From Chenopodium formosanum (lineage: Eukaryota; Streptophyta; Magnoliopsida; Caryophyllales; Amaranthaceae), in contig CM044876.1 in NCBI GenBank assembly GCA_024500155.1, positions 10,111,001 through 10,175,000 of the forward strand: a DNA stretch of 64,000 nt, given 5' to 3'. This document shows, in pieces, positions 1 through 11,848 of this stretch (its first letter is position 1; each line of letters opens with the position of its first letter). Made by a program: the position numbers and the translations under genes. The notes under the pieces are model-generated. The model had not been told where the DNA came from, made no database searches, and was given only the letters and a program-made list of their open reading frames with translations.

Positions 1-3000
1 TAACATCATGATTCGTTTCACCTTTGTCTAATCACTTCGAATTACATCAAGTCATCAATCAAGTACGTATGCCCATTAGTTATAATACTAGGATAACGTG
101 GATATCCTTGTTTTCTAATGTTAAGATCAAATTAGTATATACTATATAGTCTCATTAGATGACAATTATGAACACATTAAGAGAGTAATTTATTATATTT
201 GGCAACAGAGATCTGTTTTAAGGTCAAAAGAGTGCATATGGGAAATTTGTCCTTATATTTCAACAAATTAATTAATTTCTTAATGTACACTCAAGATAAC
301 ATGTACAATTTACATACACAACTAATTAAAGGATGGATTTGTTGACTATGATTTTGTATTTTTGCCCACAAATTTTGCCCAAATCTTAAACGTTTCAATC
401 TCCATGCATATGATAAATAAGTATGAAGTAACAATAAAGGCAGTGTCAAGGAGTTATGTACATACGTAACGTTACCTATCTACCTAAATCATGGCTTGTC
501 TTACTCCGATCATTAGACTTGTAACTAATAACTATATTAACTAATAATCATTGAATAATAACTACGAATGTCGTATACCACATTTTTATAATGTATGTAT
601 GGACTGTTAGTTATTATTGTTTATATCCTATTAGGATTAACCCAATACAATTAGTAGGAAGCTATGGATTGGATCGAGTACACCGTACATTGAATGAAAG
701 AGATATGATCTTTTTATTTGGTCAGTAGAAATGTATCTCAATTATTGAGTTTCTTTCGAGTAACACAATCTTAACATGCTATATAATTAAATGGCATGGA
801 CATAAATAATTAAATCAAAACAATATATGTGTATGTATGTACTTATCTATGATCAAGTGAAAATAAATTAATTAAATATAGCAAATAAAGATTGAATAAG
901 TGTCATCTTCATAGTAAGTGAAATTGAGAGGATGGGAGTTGTTGATTGATGTAAATTTGTAAATTTAGTTTCTAAAATTACCTAATAAAACCTGCTTAAC
1001 CAAGATGATTGTCAAAGGTGGTTCAACATCTATGAATTTATACATAAAATAAGAATAAAATAGCTACCTAGCAGCTTATGCTGGAAAGTGAGAAGCTCCA
1101 GCAAATTAGGGTTGTTATCATTGGTAACAAAGCTAAGACATTGTTTGGTAACAATACCTGAAAAATTAAGAAACGGATAAATAAATTGTTTGAAACAATC
1201 AACATGATGATAATACTAGTATGTTTTATTTGAAAATGATAATTTATTAACTGAAATTGATCTGAAAAGTTAATGATTTTTGCTACGAATAATGGATCGG
1301 AGTAATTTATTAGGTATGATCAACTCTTGCCGTGCATCAAAATTGTCAATTTAGACTTGATTTTATATACCATAGTAATGTATAACGAAATTCAATTCGC
1401 CTATTAACCTTAAAATAGATACTTAGCTATATATCTAGTTAAGCTATGGACTGTTGCTAATTAAAACTTCAATTAAATTAATAGGTCTAATCATGGTTAA
1501 TTTGAATTGCAAGGTACACTTAGCTTGCATTGAGAGCTTGTCACAACCTCTTATAGCTTAGGACTAGCTTGTGCGCTTTATGGGCTAGCTTATAGGACTA
1601 GGGCTAGCCATCTAGGGCTAGTGCATGGACTAGATGCTCCTCTTACGTTAATGCATGCACAAACGAGGCATGAACACATGCAGTTCAATACTTGTGCATG
1701 TGTTATAATTAATGGAGCACATTTACATACATACCCTAATAATGCTTAAAGTAACTCAATTGATATTATGGGTGAATATACGATTTCATTCATTCATCAA
1801 ACTTTTGCAAGAATTATTGATAAGCATGTAGAATTCACAAGAATGTTCCCAATTTCTTACTATCTTTGTATATACTCTTCCATCTAATTTATTACTCGTA
1901 GTTGTCATGTTAACCTTTTGATTTACTTACATTAAGCTAGCAATGTACAGACTACCTATATATTGATTTCGTACAATATGGTCATTAAATAACGATTGGA
2001 TGAAAGTAGACATGGGAGCTGTTCATTAGGAGCCAGCTAGCTTAGGTTTAATTCGGGTCGAGTTGTTTCAATAATTTGTTCTACTAATCTTACATTTAAA
2101 TTAGTAGTGTTCAAGTTAGGTTCAAATAATTTTAGATCAAACAGCTCAGTATGTATAGATATTGAGGTACGGTGCACATCAATTTTGGAAATCTAATTTA
2201 ATTAGATAAACACTCTACCTAATTAACTACGACTTTGTAAATCGTAATTACTAATTACTCCGTAGGCAATTTCATTAACAAGCTAAGTAGCTAACTAGCT
2301 AAGCAAAGGTTTTGTGTATATGCATGGCTTGTATAGTAAATATGATTACAATATATAAGTTCTGCTTTATGGTATAAAACAATCACATATAGCTACAAAT
2401 AACTACTCTTAATGCTACAATTAAGACTTTCTAACAAATTAGCTAGAGGAATCATATATATACAATTAAGCTGCTAATATTCCCCAATTACTAAAACAAC
2501 AATTACAAGTGCCAAATAATGAAATAAATGGTTTTGTTAGCTTATGGTTGATTGGTTGGCTCACTACCAGTAGGCTTTCAATATAAGTACAGCCTATGGA
2601 AATAATTCCAAGTCTATGAGATGGCATGGTGCTGATAACTTTTGATCTTTTATCTGTCAATTTATATGAATAGCCTTTATTAGAATGTCTGTGCCGCTGT
2701 GTGTTTAGATTTAGTTGTCACGATACTAGTCTTACATACTATAAACGTACTATTAGCATGCATGATTGTTAATCCGAATGGAATGGTAATTTTATTTCAA
2801 ATAATATTGTACTTAAACCGTTAAACGAAATTTATTAACATTTAGTATTAATTAATAATACAAGAAAAAAAAAGAATAGAATAATAATGTTTCAAATACA
2901 GATCTGGTCCAATTTGGCGAATTGCTACTTCATGTGTAATGCATGGCAGCATAAACATAATTAGCCGGTGTAGGTTATAGTGTGAACTGGTTGATTTTAG

Positions 3001-3088
3001 TTAATAAAAGTAATGATATTCTTAAGCATTTATTGAAATTAATAAACAATCAAACAAAAACCTACATTACCTTATTCAAAATAATTTA
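1..3088. other. AT-rich intergenic DNA, no gene seen
   Basis: No open reading frame here resembles a protein family. The DNA is AT-rich with many short repeats of TAGCTAG type (for example around 1550-1640 and 2030-2310). I see no RNA gene, no LTR pair and no clear transposon ends in this stretch. Confidence 0.6.
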
Positions 3089-3191
3089 GGGCATGTAGTT
3101 TAGTTCAGTTTTAATATATAAATTCAGTTCAGTTCATTTCTTGATATCTTTCTCTCATAAAATATTCAGCTTAGTCAATTAAAACAGGCCC
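3089..3191. mobile_element. PIF/Harbinger-like MITE, copy 1
   Basis: A 103-bp element starting GGGCATGT and ending ACAGGCCC, flanked on both sides by the trinucleotide TTA (3086-3088 and 3192-3194). The inside is made of CAGTTCAGTT-type repeats and a TCATAAAATATTCAG block. Two larger relatives with the same ends and inner block lie at 42517-42698 and 48913-49084. A 3-bp TTA/TAA target duplication with GGGCC-type ends fits the PIF/Harbinger group; no coding capacity. Confidence 0.65.
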
Positions 3192-3194
3192 TTA

Positions 3195-4188
3195 AATTAC
3201 TACACTAATTTATTTTAATAGACGATTTTACTATTATCTTATACTGACATTTATAACATATAACAACATAACACGGTAACACCTATCGACACATCATTTT
3301 AAAACGAGCTCCTCAACAAAATGTGTAATGGATACCGGATCCCTACTAACCAGTGACTTATTGAGACAAAGAGAAGGTCCGACAATCACGGGAAAAAATG
3401 GAAAATGAGTAGACATTTGAATATGATAGGTACAATTGCTAATATTACCGATAGCTAAGGGGGCTCCACTAATTATGCCACAAATTTAACTTTTTCTAAG
3501 GTTGAAAATTCGTATATTATATGGTTGACCGTTTATTATTTCTCATTATAATACGTAGTATTAAAATTAACTGCTTCTTTGACTCATTTTTTCTTTATAG
3601 TTAATACAACTACGTACAAATTACGCACTCAACTTTTGATATAAACAGTAGCATGTCATGGCGTAATAGACTGTGTAGTGTTTGCATCATGCCAACAATT
3701 ATTGGTAATTAAGTAAACTAATTGAAAATTAAAGGTAGTATTTGTATCTAATTTGTTTTCTGATTGGATTACAAGTATGTAAGAACAAAATCAAAGGATG
3801 CATGTGTGTTCTTTTTTCAATTTTCTACTTTTTTTGTTTTCTTTTCTCCAAAAAAGTTTGGCCAAAAAGTTGGAAATTAATGTTTTTAACTTTAAGCATT
3901 TATAAAGAAGCTGAGAGTACATGACTTGAAGAGGATTTTGAAATACATGACATAGTTTTGACTTGAATTGATCCTTCCTTAGAATGAATTTGACCACTAT
4001 AGAGTGATGGACAATAAAGCTCTGATTTCACACGTGGTCTCTTCACTTAAAATAAAGTATTTTAGCTCGATTTAAATAAAATATGGCCCGATCTTATCTA
4101 AGTTAATGTCATAAGTTGATTAAACTTTCATTGTATTTGTACACTTATATATAAGAAAAATAAATTTTCAAATGAGTTCTTGTTATCA
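3195..4188. other. intergenic DNA, nothing recognised
   Basis: AT-rich sequence between two MITEs. The short open frames near 3742-3997 are low complexity (Phe/Lys/Leu-rich) and match no family I know. Confidence 0.5.
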
Positions 4189-4197
4189 TTATTTTTA

Positions 4198-5272
4198 GGA
4201 AATTTTATCAGAAAAAACCATTTATAACAACTATTTTGTTGAAAAAAACCTTATAAAATTTTTTTGGCAAGGAGAAACCAGATTGTAAAATATTTTTGTT
4301 GAAGACAACCTAAGATCTCTAATCACTCTATTAAGCTCTAATTTTTCCATCAATTCTTCAAATTACTCTTAATTTTCATTTAACTATTTAATAATTAAGT
4401 TAATAATTTTTTTTAAAAAAAAAACTAACACCACCCTCACCACCACCAACCGTCCACCCTTTCCTTCTCCCCCTCTTGTGGCAGCAGCCCCCTCCCCCAT
4501 CCCCAGCCGCCGCCTGGAAACCCCCCACCCTCGCCGACCAACCTTGACCGGCAAACCGACCCCCTCCCTTTCCCCTTTTACCCTCGCTGCACCACCCTCT
4601 TTAACCCTAAGATTGGAGCAAAGCTAGTCAAGAATGGGTCGAGCATCGTCGTATTGAAAAGGCCATTCAAAACTATTTGGGTCCAATTTTTGGTAACCTT
4701 TAAACCCAAGCTCCCCTAACAATCCTCACAATCTTGCTCCTCTCATTACTAATTTATGCAAATTTCTGGAAAAATCAAAGAAATTACTCTAATTCGGAAC
4801 TCATCAGATCCTGAAAATGTAATAGAGGATTGATTGATTGAAGGTGAAATGATGAGAGAGAATGTGAGTGAGATTGTTGAAATTGTTTGAAGTTGTATGA
4901 CAGTCTTTTGGAGAATGATTTTGTATGCTTGACAATGCTTAGGGTCGGCAGGGGTGGGGGGAGGGGGCTGCTGCCATGGGAGGGGGAAAAGGAGAGTGGT
5001 GGCTGACTGGTGGTGGTGAGGGTTGTTTTTGGTTTTTTTTTTTTTTTTAAAAAAAAAATTTATTAAATTAACTTAATTATTAAATAGTTAAGAAATAATT
5101 AAGAGTAATTAGAAGAATTAATGAAAAATTAGAGGTTAATTGAGTGATTAGAAATCTTAGGTTGTCTTCAACAAAAATATTTTACAATCTGGTTTCTCCT
5201 TGCCAAAAATTTTTTATAAGGTTTTTCACAGCAAAATAGTTCTTATAACAGGTTTTTTCCGACAAAATTTCC
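4198..5272. mobile_element. Mutator-like MITE with long inverted repeats
   Basis: A 1075-bp foldback element. The left end (GGAAATTTTATC) and right end are inverted copies, and the inverted similarity runs inward for about 300 bp, including the GTTGAAGACAACC block and the CCACC/GGTGG-rich inner part. It is flanked by a perfect 9-bp direct repeat TTATTTTTA (4189-4197 and 5273-5281). A 9-bp target duplication with long TIRs is diagnostic of Mutator-like elements. No transposase is present, so it is non-autonomous. The element at 23197-23889 has related ends. Confidence 0.85.
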
Positions 5273-5281
5273 TTATTTTTA

Positions 5282-6760
5282 TTACTATACAATTAAAAAT
5301 GATATTTAATTAGTATAGAGTAATAAGTAAACAAATGATAAATTCAAGCTCTAGTATGACCTAAAATGATCATGTAACATCTATACACAGTATTTTAAGG
5401 TATAGAATGAAGAGAACAAGTTCTTGACTTGGACAAATCCAAATTAATAACCCATTTACCTACTATCTGCAAATTGTTTTACTAAAATTTTATGTTTTTA
5501 CGATATGAAGGCATATTTTTCATTATATTATTATATATCATCAAACACTCTTGCGAATATAGTATGATTTTTTTTTTTTTTTTTTGAAACCAATATAGTA
5601 TGAATATGAAAAGGGATGTATCCAACCTTATTAGAATAAGTCATCAGTATGAAAGAATTGCTTGTTTTTTTTGATGCACTCCGTATTTGTTATATTAAAA
5701 TGATATACATTAAGCATATGTCAAATATTAGCAACGTCAATCAACTTGTAATTTAATTATCAATATTTAGACCGCACTCTAAACAACCCTATTTCAGACC
5801 GAATATGTTGTAACCATACTAATATCTTATTATGAAAGATCTTATCAAATCAAACTTAAAAGGTACTTTTATAGTTTTATCCATGTTACAAATCAATATA
5901 TTTTCTAGTATATTGATGATCAAAACTAGTTAAGTTTGATGCAAAAAGGCTAACACAACTACTTTTCAAGGAAAAGTGGAGTAGTATTTTGAGAAAGGCA
6001 AAGGATTACTCCACGAGCGACATATATACGCAATTAGTGTGATTGGTTAATACTTTTTAGCTGATTTATGACTAAACATTGTGTATTTGCTTATTTGGTC
6101 CCAAGAATCCACAATTTATATTAGTAATTTCATTGTGAAAAGAGCCTTTCTTTTTTTTTTTTTTTTCTTTTTCCTGTATTTTTGATGAGTGGAAAAAAAA
6201 AATTAAAAATGCAAGCTTAATATGAGAGCCCAACCCCTAAAAGGGAGGAGGCATGTGACAAAATTGATGGGCTAACAGCTCTACAAAAGCAGACCATTTG
6301 GCCCATTTAATCACTCATCTGTGTTTACAGTTATGGGCCCTAATGGCTTGAACATTCCTTAAGAGAAACTCATAACATATACAAAGTATTTCCTCTATGC
6401 CTTACGGATACTGTAAAAGTCAAGCTGTTATACGTAAATATCCAATAAACACAGGAACGTGTAATAATATTTTTTTTTTTTTTTATTATGGATAATAATT
6501 ATATTAATTGAAAAGATTTACATGTAGTATTTTGGTTTTTTCTTTTGGCTACAAAAAATCTTGGAAGAAATGTGAATTATAATACCACCAAAAGTACAAT
6601 CTTCTTTTAGCTCTAAAGCAATTATAAAAAGATCTAATACCATCATAACTCTTTTTATTATTTAATTTCTCTCCCTTTGCCAAAATTGAAGGCTCAAGCC
6701 TAGTCATAAACTAAAGTTCTAAAAATCTCAAAATACAAGCCTCCAATTTAACCTTATTTT
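5282..6760. other. intergenic DNA, 3' flank of zinc-finger gene
   Basis: AT-rich, with several homopolymer T tracts (about 5569-5585, 6150-6166 and 6470-6484). No gene, RNA or transposon ends identified. The part next to 6760 is probably the 3' untranslated region of the minus-strand zinc-finger gene. Confidence 0.5.
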
Positions 6761-7369
6761 TTACAAATGCAAAGACAAATCAAGTTTCATTTCCATCTCT
6801 TTATGACAATCTCTCCCAAAAGTCTCCATATTCTTTTTCAACACTTGCATTGAACTCATATTATTGGGCCCACCAAACCTCAACTCCCTTTGCCAATTCT
6901 CCATATTTTGCTCATGGGCCTCTTCACAACATGATGAGTATGGATTAATTGGGCCATTCCCACCATTGCCATTATAAACCATCATATTCGGAAATCGAGT
7001 CGGCCCACCAGGCCCAAATGGGTCACAAAGTTGATTAGTAGTAGGAAAATGGGACATGTTGGAAGCATGGGAGGCAATGTACATTGGTGGTGGGGGTGGG
7101 CTACTAAGGAGGGCCATATGGGGGTGTTGCTGGTGGTTGCCGGAAAACATTAGCGACGACATAGACGATGGTGGCGAGTACGCGTTGAGGAGAGAAAATT
7201 CAGTTGCCCTCTTGGCTTTTCTTGCTGCAATCCTCTCCTTTTTGTGAGCATTTTGATGGCCTCCTAAAGCTTGTGAGCTATAGAATTTCCTTGAACAGAA
7301 CATACAAGGGAATACTTTGGTCCTTTCTTCCATATTGTTGTTAATAGTTTCACACTCTTGTTTCTCCAT
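6761..7369 (-). CDS. single C2H2 zinc-finger transcriptional repressor (ZFP1/3/4-like)
   Basis: An intact 202-residue protein encoded in one exon. Residues 20-42 form one C2H2 finger with Cys22, Cys25, His38 and His42, and its helix holds the plant-specific QALGGH motif followed by QNAHKKER. The protein ends in DLSLHL, an LxLxL-type EAR motif that in this family recruits TOPLESS co-repressors. The middle is rich in Pro, Gly, Asn, Ser and Met and looks disordered. One QALGGH finger plus a C-terminal EAR is the design of the short ZFP1/ZFP3/ZFP4/ZFP7 group of nuclear regulators of trichome, hormone and light responses. Which member this is cannot be told by reading. The ATG sits two bases after a 3' splice site (TGTGTAG), so the leader is spliced. 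Confidence 0.9.
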   Translation of the reverse strand: MEKQECETINNNMEERTKVFPCMFCSRKFYSSQALGGHQNAHKKERIAARKAKRATEFSLLNAYSPPSSMSSLMFSGNHQQHPHMALLSSPPPPPMYIASHASNMSHFPTTNQLCDPFGPGGPTRFPNMMVYNGNGGNGPINPYSSCCEEAHEQNMENWQRELRFGGPNNMSSMQVLKKNMETFGRDCHKEMEMKLDLSLHL

Positions 7370-7371
7370 AC

Positions 7372-7698
7372 CTACACAATGTTGTTAAAAACAACTTAGT
7401 AAAATCATAAAGTATATTCATATGTACAAAATTTGTGCTACAAGTCACAAATTATGTAAAATATAATCATATGTACCAAATTTGTGATACAAAAGTAACG
7501 TTAACATATTAGGCCCATCAACAATTTCTTCGCTGGTTTCATATTAATGATCAAATGTTCCATAACCAAGATTAAAACTCTTAATAAATAGAATTGCAAC
7601 ATCATGTGACACTTTTAACACAAAAGCACATGATTCTATTTAACTAACATTGCTACCTTACTAAATTCTAAACATTAAGCAACATCTAACATTCTTAC
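7372..7698 (-). other. intron in the 5' leader of the zinc-finger gene
   Basis: On the minus strand a consensus donor GTAAGAATG starts at 7698 and an acceptor TGTGTAG ends at 7372, directly before the start codon. Upstream (7699 to about 8170) lies a T/C-rich leader with several short upstream ORFs. Inferred from splice signals only. Confidence 0.55.
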
Positions 7699-8192
7699 CA
7701 TAAACGCACTCTGTCCCACTAAGATTGTTCCATACTTTTTTGTCTGTTTTCTAAGAGTTGATTCATTTGAAAGCATGTGAAGGGGGATTGTTCTTTTGTG
7801 GTTGCACATGGGTTGTTAATCGGGGGAGCGGGGAATTTTCCATTTAAGGAATAGGGAAAACTTGATAATATAAAGGGCAATCTTAGTAGGACAAAACGAG
7901 TATGAGAATAAAAAACAGGCACACATGCATAAACATACAACAAAATAACATGAAAATTGATGAACAAGTATGAAAAGAAAAGTAGGATTAGATAGAAATA
8001 TGAACCTTGAAGATAAGAAGCAGGGGATCAGACTATAGCAAGTACAGAACAAGGCAAAAAAAAAAAAAAATCTGTGAACTCAGAATTATTAGGTGTAATG
8101 TTATGTAATAATGTAGCAGAAGAATTTAGAGAACAAAGGTTTGTAATTTGTATAGTTTATGAATTGAAGGCAAGTAATATTAAATTTTGTTG

Positions 8193-8207
8193 GTGTTATA
8201 TAAATAG
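8193..8207 (-). promoter_or_regulatory. TATA box of the zinc-finger gene
   Basis: Read on the minus strand this is CTATTTATATAAC, a good TATA element, followed by C/T-rich leader sequence. It is the best core promoter between the zinc-finger start codon and the next gene. Transcription would begin near 8165. Confidence 0.5.
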
Positions 8208-8329
8208 GAAGAAAAAGGGAAGGTGAAGTAAGTAGCAAAGCAGAAGAAGGGGATGAATGTATGGGCTTAGGAAACAGAAGAGATAAGACAGAGAGATGCA
8301 TAGACAGTACACTCAAATGCAGTTGTTCT

Positions 8330-8978
8330 GCATGTCAGTCTCAGAAGAGATTGGTGGGTGGTAATGTTGAGAGTTGTGTCAACTGAATGTGTGCATGATA
8401 TCAATTGGGAAATGGAATTTACCTCTTTCTCTCTCCTTTCTATCTCTCATCTTTTTAGTACTCAGGACACTAGTAGTCTGACATTCAGAGAGCAAATGCT
8501 CGATTTATTTGGTAAGACTCTTATTAAGCACTCAGGACACTAATAGTTTGACATCGTGTAAATGTTTGAATCTTATTATGCGAGGGTGCATGAAAGTGGA
8601 AATCTTTGGCATCTACTCCTCATATTACCAAGTGTCTGACTCGTAAATAATTGACCTACAAAAACCGTGGGTGTTGAGGCTTGAATTGATTTATTCTGCG
8701 TGTTATATAAATTAAAGAATAAAATAGATACAAAAAAAATAAAGAAAGAAAGAGTACACTAGTAGTCTGACATGCTATCTGTTTTACTTAACTTTGAGTT
8801 AATTTCTTTTGCAGGTGCATTCGATAGTGCATTAGTGCCCACTTCTTCCTCGTTCCATGTCTTTACTTCAGTAGATTAAGTTTCCAACCATCACCTTGAA
8901 GAAAGGTATATTGACTTGTCGTATTGAATGAGTTTAGTTTTGTGTACGAATTTTTATTGTCAAGGCCCTCAAGGGGAG
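8330..8978. other. intergenic DNA with a short dispersed repeat
   Basis: No gene. A motif close to ACACTAGTAGTCTGACAT occurs three times, near 8467, 8537 and 8757. The segment ends with a purine tract AAGGGGAG that abuts the LTR-like sequence at 8979. Confidence 0.4.
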
Positions 8979-9113
8979 TGATATATTATAACCGAGAGTG
9001 ACTTGTACTTGTAACTATAGTTTTAAAAATAGGATTGAAAGTGATAGAGTATTAAACATATTTCTATGCCTTAACCATCAGTTTAAGATTTTGGTTGAGT
9101 TGGTCTTCTAACA
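8979..9113 (+). mobile_element. short LTR-like sequence with PPT and PBS (TRIM or degenerate LTR element)
   Basis: A 135-bp segment starts TGATATATTATAACC and ends TTCTAACA, so it has TG...CA ends. A purine tract AAGGGGAG sits immediately upstream. Immediately downstream is TGGTATCGGAGCC (9114-9126), one base off the usual plant primer-binding site complementary to initiator tRNA-Met. Such an arrangement marks a short LTR. I find no second copy or coding region nearby, so it is probably the relic of a TRIM-type or small Copia-like element. Confidence 0.5.
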
Positions 9114-9126
9114 TGGTATCGGAGCC

Positions 9127-10387
9127 AACCAACTCGATGTGAACCTAAATATTAAAGTATTAAACTTAAACTTAGAATTTTGATTAAAGCTAAAATAATT
9201 TGTTGTTGTACTAAAACAAACTCAAATTCAATCTTATATATAAAATATCAATCTAAATCTAACCCAATATGCCATAATTTCCGATTTCAACTCGACCTAT
9301 TATTGATTACATTTTAATTGTACTTGGGTGACCTAAATTCACGAGGATTAATATTATAAATTGTTTCAAAATAACTTGGAACTAAAAAAAAATGCAAACT
9401 AAATTAAGGTTTAGACATATAGCTATCTTATGTCCAAACTTAGTGGACCAAACTTTAATTTTTGGAAAGGAATAGTGAAGAAACCCTAATTAGTAGTGCT
9501 TGATTTCATAACTTCAAAGTCACAGGTAAGTAACATTACCAAGCGATTTTACCAAATTTGTTGGGGTAATTAGTTGACACAAGATTTAGAGACCAATGAA
9601 ATCGCTAGAAACTTTCTTGCAATTCTTCATATATATTACAAGCAATTGATCACGTTAACTAAACACATTAGAGAAGATTAACCTTGTAGTAAGTTTCACA
9701 ACCAAGTAGACCATTGTTGTGTATCCTTATTAGACTCTTTCATGATCTAATTAAGATTTAACTCATACAGAGTATGTATAAAATGCAACAGAATAAACTG
9801 TTGTTGGATGCTCGTTTTACCATACATGACTGACTAGCGAGTAGCGAGTTACTCTTCATATAACCAATTTAAAAACTTAACCATACTTCACATTAGTAAG
9901 TGTTAAAAATCTTTTACTCCATTGGTAGCCCCAACTCAACAATTTCACATCTCCACAATCTCTACCACTATTTTTTTGACAATAACTAAAAAGAGTTGAT
10001 AGTTAGTTAGACAACTGTCTGTCCATAATTATGGTATGAATGAAATGACCATATATATAGGAACATCAACTGTTCCCAAGGCATTAATTAATATGAATAA
10101 CCAATCAAAAAGAGGGAGAAAACTCAATTAAGAGTAGCTACTTAGAAAAGGGTGTTCAGATAATTTCAGAGCGTGATGTTCAACGTCCAATATAGACCAA
10201 GATTGGATTTGAAGTGTACACTTTTACTTTCTTCTGCATCCATGCAACTGGATTCTGCTACCTCTGACCAATATTAACTACTTGAACAAGGGTTACTGAT
10301 GAGTATAAATAAATAGTTATGGGAAGATTCATACACTTGAATAGGTTAATTTAAAAAAACAAATTCTCCCATTCGTCTCAAATTAAA
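9127..10387. other. intergenic DNA, nothing recognised
   Basis: AT-rich sequence without a family-like reading frame or clear transposon ends. Part of it may be internal sequence of the decayed LTR element to the left. Confidence 0.4.
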
Positions 10388-10389
10388 TA

Positions 10390-10598
10390 CTCGTTCCATC
10401 CTCAATTCTTTGCTCCATAGAAATATTTCACGTTATTAAGTTTTAGTTGAGTGGAATTGATGAAAGAGAAATGTAGTCGGACCTAAAGTATATTAGTGAA
10501 ATTAAAGTATTGATTCCTATAAACATTAATACTCTGTATTTTATAGCAATCTTTAAAGAGACAGTTTAATTGGGGCAAACAAAAAAGAACAGAGGAAG
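10390..10598. mobile_element. Stowaway-like (mariner) MITE
   Basis: About 209 bp with imperfect inverted ends. The left end begins CTCGTTCCATCCTCAATTC and the right end, read inverted, begins CTTCCTCTGTTC. TA dinucleotides flank both ends (10388-10389 and 10599-10600). Size, ends and TA target fit Stowaway elements. Non-coding. Confidence 0.55.
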
Positions 10599-10600
10599 TA

Positions 10601-11848
10601 CATAGTCATACCAGAACATTTTGTTACGTATACAATTTCATATTAATATTAACAATATTTCTATCACCTATTCTCCGCCTGAAAATCAAATTGTATAAAA
10701 TTGACGTGTGCAACTAAATTAAAACCGAACAAGTATTTTATAAAAATAATGTAATAATGTCACTCTTTTTTTAAGTTCACCGCCTATACAATGAATGTAG
10801 TTTGTCTTAATACTTTTTTTTAATTAGGTATAAAAATGGCAGATATACCCATGTTTACACCGTATGTATTAGTCCACATGGTAGTATATGATAGGTCCAA
10901 GTTAGAAAAACCAGCGGCTCTGTATTGTCACATTTACACCACTGAAATGGTATGTCATACTGAAAGAGTAAATAAAACAACAAAAAACATAACAAAAATT
11001 CTCAGTTCGACAAGGACTAGCAAACTAGTCCACTAGTACCACATGAACAACCAGATTATTGACTTTGTTTTTTGGTGTCAATGAATTTCAAAAAATAAGA
11101 GGAAAAACGTAAAAGAGTAAAAGATGAGTATATCACGGTCGACAATACAACACTAATAGTCCCATAACTTTCGTACCAATAAAGGATATGTTGCAAATAT
11201 TTAAATGCAACCGAAAAAGACAAGTGTTGCAAGTATTTAGGAATAAAGAGTTTTTTAAAAGAACAAAGAGAGTAATATACCCCTTGGTGTAAGTATACTC
11301 CTTTCTATCCATCAGTGTGAGATCTGTAAATGAAGTCATGAACAAGACCGTATCATGGCAAATTTTGCAATTACTTACAACCAACATTCCTCTTAATGTC
11401 TTCTGTCGACGAACAAGAAATGACAATTGAGAGCCTGCGTGAGGGAAAAATCTTGTGTATTTCCAAGTTTGCAACTAAAAGTAAATCACAGTTCCAGCTT
11501 CGGCACAAAGAAACAACAAAAGGACCTGAGATTAATGAAGCGTACATTTATATGCCCCCAGTACAAAAGGGGGTAAACAAACTGTCTATGAAAACCAAAA
11601 AAACTACATTCTTTAATCTCTCTTACACAAATAAATAAATAAAATTTGAACAACAATGAATAAATAGAAATTTACAGTTTACAGAAAGCATGAAAATTTA
11701 ATAAGCTTGTATAAACAGCCAAACAGGCACTATCAATATCAATAACTTCACAGAACTTGCTCTCCTCTCTTCCCTGTGAGTAAAGGTATTGGCAAATATT
11801 GATACATGGTGGACAACTAAGTATACAAACAAAAAAGTCACCCGAGAC
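10601..11848. other. intergenic DNA and probable 3' UTR of the sterol glucosyltransferase
   Basis: No convincing coding region; the short frames at 10836-11638 match nothing I know. The part closest to 11848, on the minus strand, is presumably the 3' untranslated region of the large gene to the right. Confidence 0.45.

Noticed and set aside
7719..8316. Hydrophobic ORFs of 71-82 residues upstream of the zinc-finger gene
   Set aside because: They are Phe/Leu/Ser-rich by virtue of T/C-rich leader DNA, overlap each other and resemble no family; most likely leader sequence with uORFs.
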